A DNA stretch of 64,000 nt from Prorocentrum cordatum (Eukaryota; Sar; Dinophyceae; Prorocentrales; Prorocentraceae): positions 807,372-871,371 of the forward strand of contig CAUYUJ010016282.1 in assembly GCA_963575745.1 (NCBI GenBank), written 5' to 3'. Each line of letters opens with the position of its first letter. Position 1 is the stretch's first letter. Below, piece by piece: positions 31,207-40,893 of this stretch. The position numbers and the translations under genes are program-made. The notes beneath the pieces are model-generated. The model did no database searches. It saw only the letters and a list, made by a program, of their open reading frames with translations, and was not told the DNA's origin.

Positions 31207-31654
31207 AAGGCCTTACGGCCCGTGCCGCCGACCCTGGAGGCCACGAATATGGAAACGCGGGGGGGGGGGAGGAGGAGGAGGTGGAGAGGGAGGAAGGGTG
31301 GAGGAGGCAGTTGAGGGAGCAGCGGGGGAGAATGATGAGGAGGAGGAGCAGGAGGAGCAGGAGGAGGAGCAGGCACAGGAGGGGCACGAAGAGGGAGAGC
31401 AACGGTGAAGGTGGAGGAGGAGGCAGGAAACAATCAAATCATGACAGAACTTTCGGGGCTCTCCCTGGCCCCCTCCTGGAGCATCCCCGGGACTTGTTTC
31501 CAGGATTTACCTACGGTCCCCCCCCGCACGCAGGAGGAGGAGGAGGAGGAGGAGGAGGTGGAGGAGGAGAAGCAGGAGCAGGAGGAGGATCGCCCTGGTA
31601 CCCCCTGGGACGCCCCCCCTCCACCCCCAGCGGTGAAGGGATAGAGGGAGTTCG

Positions 31655-31985
31655 GGAGTTCTCGGGGGGGCCTCTTTGGGGTAGTTCTGGGGCCTCTTGG
31701 GAGGCTGTTGGGGGCCGCTTGGGAGCCTCGTGGGGGCCTCTTGGAGCTTCGTGGGGGTCTCTTGGGAGCCTCTTGGGGCTTCGTGGGGAGCTTCTTTGGG
31801 GCCTCTGGGGGCCTCCTGGGAGCTTCTTAGGCCGAGGGTTCGAAATGTCCAGTCGAGTCTCCAGTCTGGGCTCTCTCTTGGAGCCGTCTTGGGGACCTCT
31901 TGGGCTATCTTGGAGGCGTCTTGGGCGATATTGGGGCGGTCTTGGGGGCCTCTTGGCCTGTCTTAAAGCTTCCCGGCAAGAATGC
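31655..31985 (+). repeat. TTGGGG-type satellite block
   Basis: Imperfect GGGGCCTCTTGGGAGCC / CTTGGGGGCCTC units over 330 bp, in gene 2 intron 3. GGA arrays precede it (31266-31395, 31529-31590). Confidence 0.7.
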
Positions 31986-32540
31986 CCAATTCTTTCAAAA
32001 CCTAAGGGAAATCTGTGATTTTTGCTTCTTGGGGCTCTCTTGGGAGTGCCCTTGGATTGGGAATTTCCGAAGCTGTCTGGAGGCTATCGCGACTTGGACC
32101 CATACTTCGGCGATTCGGAGCCCTCGAGGACATTCTTGGGGGCCTCTCGGGGCACTTTTGCTACGTCTTGGGGATTGTCTGGGCTCCAGAACCGCCCGGA
32201 GGGGAGTCGTATCTGACCCGGGACCCCCCCCGGGACATCCCCCAGGACCCCCCCTGGGACCCCCCCCCGGCGGGGAAGGATCAAAGGGAAGGGGCTTCCC
32301 TTCGACTCAGCTACAGCGCTGCTCAATTTGGCTGTGGCTGGCGCGCTCGAGGAGGAGGGCCCGGTGAAAGTGGAGGCAGCGGCGCCAGGCTCAGGGAAAG
32401 GGAGGGGACCAGCGACGGCGACAGCGACGACGATGACAACAACGACCACGACGACGACGAGGACGACGCCGACAGGGTCGGCGGATTTGTGTCTCCCAGG
32501 GCCTCTTAAGTGTATGCGCACAGGGTCTGAGAAGAGGACA

Positions 32541-32735
32541 CGGCACAAGCGTACATCTTCGGAGCTCCGCGCGGATCCCTTGGATCGGCACTGGAGCCCC
32601 CAGGCGGCCCCTCTGGTGCCGCCCCTGGCGCGCTCCGCGCGCCAGGGGGCCCCCACCCAGCGCAGGTCCAGGAAATCTGCGCGGAACTTCGAAATGTGTA
32701 TGTTTTTTTTTATGCCGCTTCGTGTTCCTCTCAAA
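32541..32735. mobile_element. Foldback element related to 5541-5732
   Basis: GGAGCTCCGCGCGGATCC... faces GAAATCTGCGCGGAACTTC around a GGCGCGCTCCGCGCGCC centre. Same core words (CGCGCGGA, GGATCGGC) as the element at 5541. Ends decayed. Confidence 0.55.
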
Positions 32736-33267
32736 GGAGGGGGGCATTGACCCCCAATCACCCATCCATCGCCGATTGGGGCCCCGATAGCCCCACACCG
32801 CCCAGGTATGTGCGGACTCGCGATGGGTGGCTTATCGCCGATCTATGGGCGATGCATCACCGATTCCAGATCGATGCATCCTCCCCGCATGCCAGTCCCC
32901 CCTGTGGCTGTCCCTCAAGTGGGGAGAGGGGGGAAGGCTTCTTAGAAGGAGACTACGTCTTAGAAGGCGCGGGCCTCCTCTGCTCGTCCCGGAGAGCCGT
33001 CGTCGCCCTGGCCAGATGCTCCTCGAAAGTCCTGTCAGAGTGCCCTGTCAGAGTGCACCCTCGGCGAGTTTCTAGGATCGGCGGTATCGGTACCTTTCGG
33101 TTTCCCCATGGGAGCCTTGGCATGGCAGGGCGGCGAGATCTATACATATCCCTGGCCCCAGGCCCAGCCCATCCTGGGCCCGGCAGCGGTGTGTGCGCCC
33201 TCCTGGCATGGAGAGGAGGGCACATACACACTGCTCCTGGGCCGAGGCGGTAGCAGCTCATGGGATC

Positions 33268-33443
33268 TAGGCCTCCCAGATGGGGTCGGAGCAGATGTGG
33301 TCGCAGGATCGCGCCGCATCGCCACTGCATCGGCGATGCGGCTCGACATGCAGCCCGGTTTTCTCCATACCGACGGCGCCGATGCTTCGCCGACGTCGCC
33401 GATGCATCGGCGATGCGGCGCCATCCTCCGACCCCCTCTAAAC
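33268..33443 (+). mobile_element. Introner-type element family I1, copy 4
   Basis: Starts AGGCCTCCCAGATGGGGTCG and ends CCTCCGACCCCCTCTAA. GATGCATCGGCGATGCGG arms present. The right end is decayed. Confidence 0.65.
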
Positions 33444-33526
33444 TCGTGGGGGCCTCGTTCATCCTCGCAGTTCCGTCACTAGGGTGCGTTGGCGTGCGTT
33501 TCCGCTTGGCAGTCGGTTGAGATCGG

Positions 33527-33672
33527 GGGCCACGTGCGAACCCTACCCCTACCCCCCACGACTTCTGAGGGGGAGGGTGGGGTGTACTTTGCTCGGGAGC
33601 TCCCGAACGAAGTGAACCCCACCCTCCCCCTCAGAACTCGTGGGGTAGGGGTAGGGCTCGCATGTGGCCCCC
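33527..33672. repeat. Large GC-rich foldback (arms about 70 bp)
   Basis: Left arm GGCCACGTGCGAACCCTACC... and right arm ...GGTAGGGCTCGCATGTGGCC are inverted, meeting near CTCGGGAGCTCCCGAA at 33592-33607. Only scattered mismatches. Possible foldback transposon; no target duplication identified. Confidence 0.75.
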
Positions 33673-33961
33673 ATGCGGGAGGCGCTGCTGTAGCGCCGAT
33701 TTCGCCTTGATTCGCGTCGGCTTGCGTGGAGCAGCGTCGGTTCGCAAGAGCCGGCAGGCTGGCACGGGAGGCTCCAATGAGTTGCCACAGTCTAAGTCCT
33801 TGGGCAGCGGGGCCTCCGCTGCTCGAGGCCGGCGGCCAAGTTTGGGGTGGTGCCGGTGGCCGTGTCTCGGGGCGGCATCTCGAGGCACCTCGCAACGGCG
33901 GCGCGGATAACGCCCGGGGCGGGCCCGTGCCGCCGTTCGTGTTGCGAGGTCCGACTGCATG

Positions 33962-34002
33962 TGAATTCATGCAGGCACCTTCAAGGTGCCTGCATGAATT
34001 CA
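33962..34002. repeat. Perfect 20-bp-arm palindrome
   Basis: TGAATTCATGCAGGCACCTT, a single C, then its exact reverse complement. 41 bp in total, directly upstream of the gene 2 exon 4 region. Too perfect to be old. Confidence 0.9.
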
Positions 34003-34356
34003 GCTTGTCAGGTCGCGCAATCAGGCACTGCGATCGCATCAAGATATGTTCAGAGGAAACAGAAAATCCTCAAAAAAAATCCACCGCTTCCCCCTCGAGG
34101 GGGTGCCGATGGTGAACCTTGGGCACCTCCCTTTAGGTTTTGTCGCCCAGGTGTTCTGTCCGGGAACAGAAGTTGCCACAGTCATGGGACCTAGGAAAGA
34201 CCACCCGCACCGGACAATTGGCGTTTACGAAACGGCCTTGGGCGTTTATTGAACAGCCCTGCCCTGTCCGATTCCTGCTTTGGGCACGTTTGCTAAACGA
34301 CTTCGCGCGTCGGGGTGGTTATTTCTGGGGCGGATTTTTGGACCTCTACACAATAG

Positions 34357-34446
34357 GCCGACGAGAACCAGAGCCGGGCCAACTTGTCCACGTACTTCGA
34401 CCCGAAGTTGATGGCCATCTTCCGGGAGAAGCAGGCGCACCTGAAG
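34357..34446 (+). CDS. Gene 2, exon 4
   Basis: A 90-nt phase-0 exon. Acceptor ACAATAG|GCC (TAG acceptor and in-frame stop just upstream). The peptide contains NQSRANLSTYFDPKLMAIFR and ends QAHLK, with two sequons (NQS, NLS). The donor lies within the AAGGA target duplication of an inserted introner, reading AAG|GA. Without splicing the 204-nt insert is in frame and open, so retention would add 68 residues rather than truncate. Confidence 0.65.
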
Positions 34447-34650
34447 GATCGGCGGCAAACGAGGGGGGGGAATGAGCAGGAGAAGGCCTTCTCAGAAGGC
34501 CGCGGGCCTTCTCTGAAGGCCTCCGGCCTCCTGAGAGGCTTTGTTGTGTCTGCTGGGAAGGCTCAGAAAACTTCTCAGAAGTCCGGGGGACTTCCGAGCC
34601 TTCTGAGAAGGCCCGCCCTTTCTCACTTCCCCCCCGCTCGCCGCCGAAAG
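34447..34650 (+). mobile_element. Gene 2 intron 4 = family L introner (GA-AG)
   Basis: Family L element (34449-34647) with inverted ends TCGGCGGCAAACGAGG and CGCTCGCCGCCGA, flanked by AAGGA (34444-34448 and 34648-34652). Splicing within the duplication (AAG|GA...AAAG|GA) removes it exactly and joins HLK to ETMKDFMV. No alternative GT or GC donor fits, so either a GA donor is used or the 204-nt insert is retained. Confidence 0.6.
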
Positions 34651-35352
34651 GAGACCATGAAGGATTTCATGGTGTCGAAAAAGGAGCTGGACGTTGCCAA
34701 GCTGGCCGCGAACCTGGCGATGAAGAAGTTGAGGCTGGCGACCGAGAAGCGGAGGAAGATCCTAATGGGCGAGAGGATGGCCGAGGCCGAGGAGCGTCGG
34801 GCGATCAAGGAGAACCGCAGACAGGCGAAGACGGACATGACGGCGCGCGCGGAGCAGCTGCTGGAGGATTCTTTGGGCGGGCTCGCGGGCTTCAACATGA
34901 GCTACATGGTGGACGTTGTCCTTGCCTTGCCGGAGGCGCTGCAGGACGAGGAGTTCGTGGAGGACTTCCGCAACGTGACAAAGAGGGTAGACGTTAATGT
35001 CCGAAAGTTCTTGGACCAGACCCAGCAGAAGACCACCCAGTTCGTCAAAGACAGCACCTCCGCCTCTGACGTGGAGCTGCGCTTCATCATGGCGAAGTTC
35101 TTCCACGAGTCGGGTTTCCGCCTCCGAGGGCTGCACCAGGACAGCCTGAAGGCCATCCAGATGCTCAGGCGCACGGTGCCGGAAGACTTGGAGAGGGCGC
35201 TATTCCCGTTCCTCGGGCAGCTGAATGCCAACACGGTCCGCCTCAGGATCAATGCCACCAGCCTGGCTACGGCTACCCCGAAGGAGGCATGCGACCAGAT
35301 CACCCAGATCATCCAGTTGCTTGCGGCAACCCCCGACACCATGCCATCGCAG
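34651..35352 (+). CDS. Gene 2, exon 5: main helical domain
   Basis: A 702-nt phase-0 exon (234 codons), the clearest coding sequence outside the retrotransposon. A basic coiled-coil-like segment (residues about 1-65 of the exon; LDVAKLAANLAMKKLRLATE, AEERRAIKENRRQAK) is followed by a mixed helical domain with sequons NMS, NVT and NAT and the run VRKFLDQTQQKTTQFVKD. Balanced composition, no repeats. No family recognised. The exon end is inferred at TCGCAG|GA because the frame hits a stop 5 codons later and the next exon joins in phase 0. Confidence 0.75.
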
Positions 35353-35996
35353 GAGAACAGAAAATGAGCACCAAGACCCGCTCCGCTTCATCGCCGTGTC
35401 TAAACTCGTGCGGGTCTTGAAATCCTTGTTATTAACCGCAGACTCTTGTCCGCAGCCTCCTTCTCATCATCTTTTCCCATTCCTCCAATTTCTCCTCCCT
35501 CCTACCAAGATCTGAACTGGCGCGGACCAAGATCTGCACCATCGCTCTCCTTGCCCTTCCGCCTTGCTCATCGTTCCTCCTTAGCTTCTCCCCCTTCCTT
35601 TCCCTCTCGGAGGCATCTTGGAGACTTCTCGCGTCCTCATGGGCCTTTCTGAGGGCCTGTTGGGGGCCTTCTGATGGGGACCTCGGGGCTCGGTTGAACC
35701 ATCCTGCGGATGTCTGGGCGGGCCGGGGCCGCTTTGGGGCCCTCTTGGGCTGTCTTGGAAGGTTATTTGGCAGTCTGGGAGCCATCTGGGTGCGTTTAAA
35801 GTTGGTTTTGAGATGTCGTGCAGCCGTTTTGGAGCGATTGTTGGCTTTCTTGGGCGCCGTCTGGAGGCCGAAGAGGCGCTGGAGAGCAACACCCAGGGGA
35901 GGGGGGCAATCTTCCGACCACGCGCTAGAACACCTACCGGAGCCTCACCAGACAGCACGCAGACTAGGACGCCCCAGCGTGCCGCTGGCACGGCAG
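35353..35996 (+). other. Gene 2 intron 5 (644 bp)
   Basis: Proposed GA-AG boundary (CAG|GAGAAC ... CGGCAG|CGG). Holds a TTGGGG-type satellite (about 35590-35830). If the intron is not spliced, translation stops at 35365-35367 without the C-terminal tail. Confidence 0.4.
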
Positions 35997-36317
35997 CGGA
36001 TGGCAAACGTCAGCGACTATGACTCGAAGCTGGAGACCATCGGCAAAGTGATCGAGAACGTGTCAACGAGGGTGCTACCCAACATGGAGCGGACGCTGCA
36101 GGTCTCCCCCAACATCACCACCTTCGTGGGCTCGTTCCTGAACATGGCGCGCCTCGAGGTGGGCGGCCTACAGGAGGCGGCCCACAGCATGGTCACCAGG
36201 GCGAGCCCCATCATCGCCGAGCGGGTGCAGTGCACCTTCAGCAGCGCGCGCCCGCGCGCTGGCCTCGGCCTCCTCGGCGCTGTCGCGGTGCTCGCGGCCA
36301 CTTGGCTCCTCAACTGA
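35997..36317 (+). CDS. Gene 2, exon 6: C-terminal domain with hydrophobic tail
   Basis: 107 codons including the TGA stop. MANVSDYDSKLETIGKVIEN, further sequons (NVS, NIT) and ITTFVGSFLNMARLEVGG form a helical domain. The protein ends GLGLLGAVAVLAATWLLN, a hydrophobic stretch reaching the terminus, either a tail anchor or a GPI-attachment signal. With the N-terminal signal peptide and about ten sequons this indicates a cell-surface or lumenal membrane protein. Acceptor GGCAG|CGG. Confidence 0.65.
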   Translation, partial: RMANVSDYDSKLETIGKVIENVSTRVLPNMERTLQVSPNITTFVGSFLNMARLEVGGLQEAAHSMVTRASPIIAERVQCTFSSARPRAGLGLLGAVAVLAATWLLN

Positions 36318-37609
36318 GGGGCCCCCCTCTGCCGCTCCGCAGCTGCCCTTCACGTGCTCTCTGTGTGTCTGCACTCGTCGGGTGGCCGAGGCAGGGGCGC
36401 CAGGATGATAGGAGAATCGTGAGGCTCGCTTGGGGCGGTTGTGCCGTGCACCTGCTGTTTCTCCTCTCCCGCGGCTTCCTGCCGTATTCCCCCCCGCCTC
36501 CTATAATTACACTCGCCCTTCTCCCCGACTCGCAGGCTGTAGGCAGGCACTGTCCCTTCACTGCGATTGCTGCGCTGGACGGCGACCCCCCCGATCAGGC
36601 GTCGCAACCTCTTGCGTTTTGTGTCCAGTGCGTTTCATGGGCGCACAATTGCAGTGGACCAAATTGCTCAACATCGGTACCCAGACCCCTCCCACGGTCC
36701 ATCCAAATCTCCTCCATCCTGGCACACGTTTGCATTCATATCTATTCCTGGTAAGTTAGTTTATTCATGTAGCAGCGTTTGTATACATTCATTCCGTCTA
36801 TCCGTCCGAATCTCGTCCATCTTGTATTCCGTCTCGCCTTCTCGAGCTGCGTCCAGCCGTAGCGACCAAAATTACCTCCAGAGACACCAGACAGAACTCC
36901 ACAACGACGAGGTCTTCGTCTCCGTCATGTGTTCCAGTTTGCAGATTTCCATTCCCCTCCTGTCCTTGCCGCCGTCGTGAAACTTGTCAGACTTCTTTTT
37001 TCGACCTGCCGCGGCCAAAAGGTGTTTCAACCCTTTCCCTGGGGACAGTTTTTGCCCCGGATTCATTCCTGATGGCCCCGCGGGGCTCGAGAGCTGTCCC
37101 GGGATGCCGAAACGAAGGAAGATCGCGAGGGTTGTGTGAAATATCCCGCTCAAAGCCCCGCTGACCTGAGGCCTTCACTAGGGGAAAGAGCAATGGCATA
37201 AACATAGAAACTCGGAGGTCCGCGCGGAGTTCCCGGATCCGCGCTGAACCCCGAGTTTGGATGTTCATGTCATTGTTCGTTTCCCTATTCACAGCCCCTC
37301 GCACCCGATCCCGCTGGCGGATTGAATTTAATTGTGGCCGTCCACTGACACGTGTTTCAGAAAATCACATCACCTCGCCCGCTATCCCCAGAGGCCAGCG
37401 CTCGCTTCTTCGTCCCCCTATTCTCGGGTGCTGCTAGAAGTGCCCCTGGCCCAAGGTGCCCCCAGCTTTGCGCTCCATTTTTGGGCCCTCTGGGGGCCCT
37501 CTGGGCCTCGTTGGGGGTGGTCCGGAGATCGTCTGGGCAACCCCGGGAATCCTGGGGGGCACTTCTAGCAACACCCGATGTTCACAGGCCCCTCGGGCCC
37601 GATCCTGAG
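36318..37609 (+). other. Gene 2 3' flank / end of gene 1 intron 6
   Basis: No coding sequence recognised. Moderately complex DNA, a foldback relative at 37178-37287 and TTGGGG-like sequence at 37470-37570. Dinoflagellate genes lack a usable AATAAA signal and none is obvious here. Confidence 0.5.
37178..37287. mobile_element. Short foldback related to 5541-5732
   Basis: AGGGGAAAGAGCAATGGCAT at the left faces TCATGTCATTGTTCGTTTCCC at the right. GGTCCGCGCGGAGTTC centre. CACTA and TATTCAC flanks are only partly alike. Confidence 0.6.
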
Positions 37610-37726
37610 GTCTGCTGCACCGACGAGTGCGAGGTGCTCCTGGCCAGCCTGGAGCGCGGCGTCGGCCAGCCCGACGCCTCCGTCGAGGACCCCGCGCTCA
37701 GCGCCTGCGTGCGGCCGCCGCGGCAG
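37610..37726 (+). CDS. Gene 1, exon 7 (end uncertain)
   Basis: Phase-0 exon starting VCCTDECEVLLASLERGVGQ and continuing PDASVEDPALSACV before a CTC repeat. Acceptor CCTGAG|GTC. The Cys-Cys-x-x-Glu-Cys-Glu motif plus the LE helix is what I recall following 'YY.V' in the dinoflagellate family, and exon 6 ends EYYG. The 3' boundary could be CGGCAG|GC at 37726 or AGC|GC near 37702. The conserved downstream part of the family is not in the window that I can see, so the gene probably continues beyond the retrotransposon. Confidence 0.6.
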
Positions 37727-37736
37727 GCGCAGCCTG

Positions 37737-37990
37737 CTCCTCCTCCTCCTCCTCCTCCTCCTCCTCCTCCTCCTCCTCCGCCACCTCCTCCTCCTCCCCT
37801 TCCACCTCCTCCTCCTCCTCCTTTTCCTCCTCCCCCTCCTCCTCCGCCACCTCCTCCTTCTCCTCCTTCTCCTCCTCCACCTCCTCCTCTTCCTCCCCAC
37901 CCTCCACCTCCTCCTCCTCCTCCTCCTCCTCCCCCTCCACCTCCTCCTCCTCCTCTCCCTCCTCCTCCTCTCCTCCTCCTCCTCCTCTCG
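37737..37990 (+). repeat. (CTC)n array next to gene 1 exon 7
   Basis: About 250 bp of CTC/TCC with CCA/CTT interruptions. Open frames are polyPro, polyLeu or polySer. Confidence 0.9.
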
Positions 37991-38084
37991 CAGACTGTCC
38001 AGCGTCCCGAGGCAGCCGGAGCGAAGAGCTTTTCGAAGGCCTCGGCCTCCGTCGGAGCTCCAGAGACGGGGGTCGATGCAAGCG

Positions 38085-38220
38085 TTAAGTCGGCCCTGTC
38101 CCTCTACAGGAATAATAGTCTGAGGACGATGTTTCGACTACTTTGGATTTTGTTGGGCGTGTTTTTCGGCTATTATTTTGTTCGCCCAATATCCGCCTGT
38201 AGGGGGGCATGGCCGACCTA
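38085..38220 (+). mobile_element. MITE family B, copy 5, 8-bp duplication
   Basis: TTAAGTCGGCCCTGTCCCT to GGGCATGGCCGACCTA. TGCAAGCG flanks on both sides (38077-38084 and 38222-38229), possibly 9 bp with the preceding A. 136 bp. Confidence 0.8.
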
Positions 38221-38329
38221 ATGCAAGCGTGCGTCCGCCCGCTCGGCGGATCTTGCAGGATCCTGCGTGGTCAGGGATGCACTGGCCATTCGCTGGCGCG
38301 CAGGAACCTGTCGGACGGGGTTCGGACGA

Positions 38330-38870
38330 GGATGAATCCGTTGCAGAGCGTTCCGGAGCGCTCTCGAAGCGTTCCGGAACGCTCTGAGAATGCACCGGCG
38401 CCCGATCCCAGAGATTCTCGATTGCGAAGGTTTCACGGCTGGTGCCGCCGACCCTGAAGGGGGACAGCGACGACGACGGCGACGACGACGACGGCGGCGG
38501 CAGCGGCAACGACGACGACGCTGATGTGAGTCAGAGTCCTCAGGGATGCTGTTTTGGGTCTCTCCAGAGCGCTCTCGGAGGCCTCTGGGGGGCAGTTTGT
38601 TGGCATCTTGGGAGCATCTTGGGTGCCTCCTGGCAGCCTCTTGGGAGTCTCTTGGGGCTTCCTGGGGCTGTTGGGGCCTCTTGGGGCCTCCTGGGATTCT
38701 TTTGGGACCGAGGGCTCGAAATGTTCGTTCGGTTCCCCCGTCGTGGCGTCGTGTCAGACGGGACTAGGACGAGGATAAATCCGTTCCAGAGCGTTCCAGA
38801 GCGCTCTCGAAGCGTTACGGAACGCTCTGAGAATGCCGCGGCGCCCGATCTCAGAGATTCTCGATTTATC
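38330..38870 (+). repeat. Direct repeat with nested GAGCGTTCC inverted motifs
   Basis: Two copies of a roughly 90-bp unit (38325-38417 and 38770-38864), each with AGCGTTCCGGAGCGCTCTCG- and GGAACGCTCTGAGAAT-type segments that are inverted within the unit. A TTGGGG satellite lies between. The flanking GCGCGCAGGAACCTG / GCGCGCAGAATCCTG also recurs (38297-38311, 38927-38941). Confidence 0.7.
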
Positions 38871-39905
38871 CTCCCCCGATTTTATCTTCGTCCTGGCTTC
38901 GTCTTAGTGCACTGTCCCTTGGCTAGCGCGCAGAATCCTGCAGAGCGAAGCCTGAGGTTTCGGCCTCCGCGGGCAGTCTTCGAGCCTCCGCGGGGCCGCC
39001 GAGAAACGACGCAGGAGGAGAAGCCAGCAGTGGGTCACCACCCACCAGACCACCCCAACCCACCCTGAAGGCCCCAATTTGGCCTCCATCCTCAGTGGTG
39101 GGGGGCGTCGGGGAACATTGAAAGAGTACATATGGATCCCGACCCCCCCAACCTGAAATTTGGGATCTTCGGGGTAGGTTGGGGTGGTCCTGTAGGCAGT
39201 CAGGAAAGGGTCAGGACTTCAGGACCCCCCCGCACTCAACAGGAACGAGGAAGCGGATGTCTGGGGATGGTCGCCCGCCTCTTCAAGCAGTGCCACCGAA
39301 ATTGGGCGCTCCGGGTTGTCGCATCCGCGTTTGGGGGTGCATCGGCGGATCGCAGGGTGGTGGTTCGGTTGGGGGGCAGAGCGTGAATTACCTACCCCGC
39401 TTTCGCTTCCACGCAACACCAAGCCATACCACGCGCCTCCTCGTCAAGCGGCCTGACTAGTACAGGCCGCAATTTGGCATCATTTGGTATCTCTTGGAAG
39501 CGAGGGTGGTCAAAAGCGAGGTAGGTTTGTTTTCCCCCGATGGGGGGTAGGAGCGGGCTGCCCCTCGCGGGGCAAGGGGGGGAGGGGTCACGCCGGAGGG
39601 GGGGGGCGGGGCGGCGCGCGGGAGGGGTCTCGGGGGGCGGAACGGGGCGTCGGGTGGGTTGGCCCGTGCGTGTGCTGCTCAGACAGCTTGGGGTGCAGCC
39701 GAGCTGTTGGGAGAAAGGGGCCGCGTTGGTGCCGGACGGGCCCGGGGGCGATCTGGGGTTCCTTCCGCTTCCGGGTGATCCTTGGTTCCTTCCGGGGAGG
39801 AATGATGAGAGGGAGGAGGAGGAGGAGGAGGAGGAGGAGGAGGAGGAGGAGGAGGAGGAGGAGGACCAGCACGCATCCTGGAAGGGGGGATGCGCTGTCT
39901 TGGCT

Positions 39906-39950
39906 GCAAACGCCACGGAGGTGCAGGCCAGTGCTCTCGGGGCTGGATAG
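39906..39950 (+). pseudogene. Copy of the 3' end of gene 2 exon 3
   Basis: GCAAACGCCACGGAGGTGCAG encodes ANATEVQ as in exon 3, followed by the same GCCAGTGCTC intron start. The GGA array and GGAGGAATGATGAGAG segment that follow exon 3 at 29490 precede it here, so the order is permuted. Confidence 0.55.
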
Positions 39951-40105
39951 ACCTCCTACGTTGACACGCCGATTAAGGAATTGGCCGTTCTCGTTCGCGA
40001 GGGGGCGTCGCGGCCGTCATTTCTGCGGGTCCAGGTCCGTCGGTTTCGGTCCCATTCCGTTTTCACTAAGGGGAGATTTACTGAAGGGAGGCTTGTCCAC
40101 CGCCG
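39945..40105 (+). mobile_element. Dispersed repeat family H, copy 2 (uninterrupted)
   Basis: GGATAGACCTCCTACGTTGA to GGAGGCTTGTCCACCGCCGA. Provides the empty site for the family A insertion at 29598. Confidence 0.7.
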
Positions 40106-40742
40106 ACGGTGTTTTTTTCTCCGGCGCCCTTGGCGCACCTGGGCGGAGTTGAGGCCCCACACTGGGCTTCGCTCCTTGTCAGAGGCTCCGTAAGTCGAAG
40201 AAGTATCAATTGCATACGCATACGCTTCCAGAGTCCGCGCGGACCTCCGAAGGTTTACGCTATTCTGCAGCGCTGTCTTGCTCTAGTGTGGCAACATTTT
40301 GACACCGCAACCCTGTATCAAGCACTGTTGAAGCGCCCTGGCTTGCCTGTAGACCCACCAAATGATGTTCTAAGAGCCGTTTGCGGTCTGCACGAAATGT
40401 TCGGAGAACATCGGGTTTACGTTCTAAGAACATTGTTTTAGTTATTCGAGCACTCTAGGGTTCTAAGAATGTGTCGTGGTATGCCTACAGGAATGCCGGG
40501 ACGGTCGGTCCCCGCTCAATTGTATTGGATAGGGAAGTGGCCGGAGGTTTGCAGCAGGGCGTTGCCCTTCTGTGCGGCACGTCGCATGGGAGATTGACAG
40601 CAGCGCGCGCCTGGCTTCTTGGTGGGAGGCCGCGACCGAGGCTGGAGGTTTGGGGATGTGCTGAGAGGCTTCCACGGCTGGATGGCCAGGACCGTTCCCC
40701 AGACAGGTCTGGAGGTCGGCTGTCGACCACCCAGCCTACACT

Positions 40743-40893
40743 TCGGTCGGGCATGTCCTCTTATTTTGACAGAACAATGACCACATAGTCCAGACATGTT
40801 CAAAAATAATTAAAAAGTAGTCGAAACGTCGTCTCCACATTGTCTATGACTATTCTCGCATATTTCTCCTGTGAGGGACAGGCCCGACTTAAG
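40743..40893 (+). mobile_element. MITE family B, copy 6, 8-bp duplication
   Basis: TCGGTCGGGCATGTCC to GGGACAGGCCCGACTTAAG. CCTACACT on both sides (40735-40742 and 40894-40901). 151 bp. Confidence 0.85.

Larger units (their letters stand above)
29467..34356 (+). other. Gene 2 intron 3 (4.9 kb)
   Basis: GC-AG by inference. Packed with repeats: GGA array 29490-29570, families A, H, C and B (29598-30468), a 113-bp tandem foldback (30734-30959), family D, a TTGGGG satellite, a foldback, an I1 copy, a large GC foldback and a 41-bp palindrome. No exon recognised in it. Confidence 0.4.
18166..37609 (+). other. Gene 1 intron 6 (19.4 kb, GT-AG) with nested gene and LINE
   Basis: Defined by the donor GGG|GTACAT and the acceptor CCTGAG|GTC with matching phase 0. 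It contains a minus-strand LINE ruin (19.9-26.9 kb), many MITEs and the complete nested gene 2 (28.1-36.3 kb) on the same strand. From 18,170 to 19,900 I see no gene: moderately complex sequence, then GGA/GAG-rich DNA (19,400-19,690). If exons 6 and 7 belong to different genes this interval is intergenic instead. Confidence 0.45.

Noticed and set aside
37352-38221. 289-codon frame with long polyproline
   Set aside because: Only its middle part (37610-37726) is accepted as exon 7. The rest is CTC-array translation and a MITE.
40109-40441. 110-codon frame with ordinary composition
   Set aside because: No splice context, no motif and no neighbour exon in phase; probably chance.
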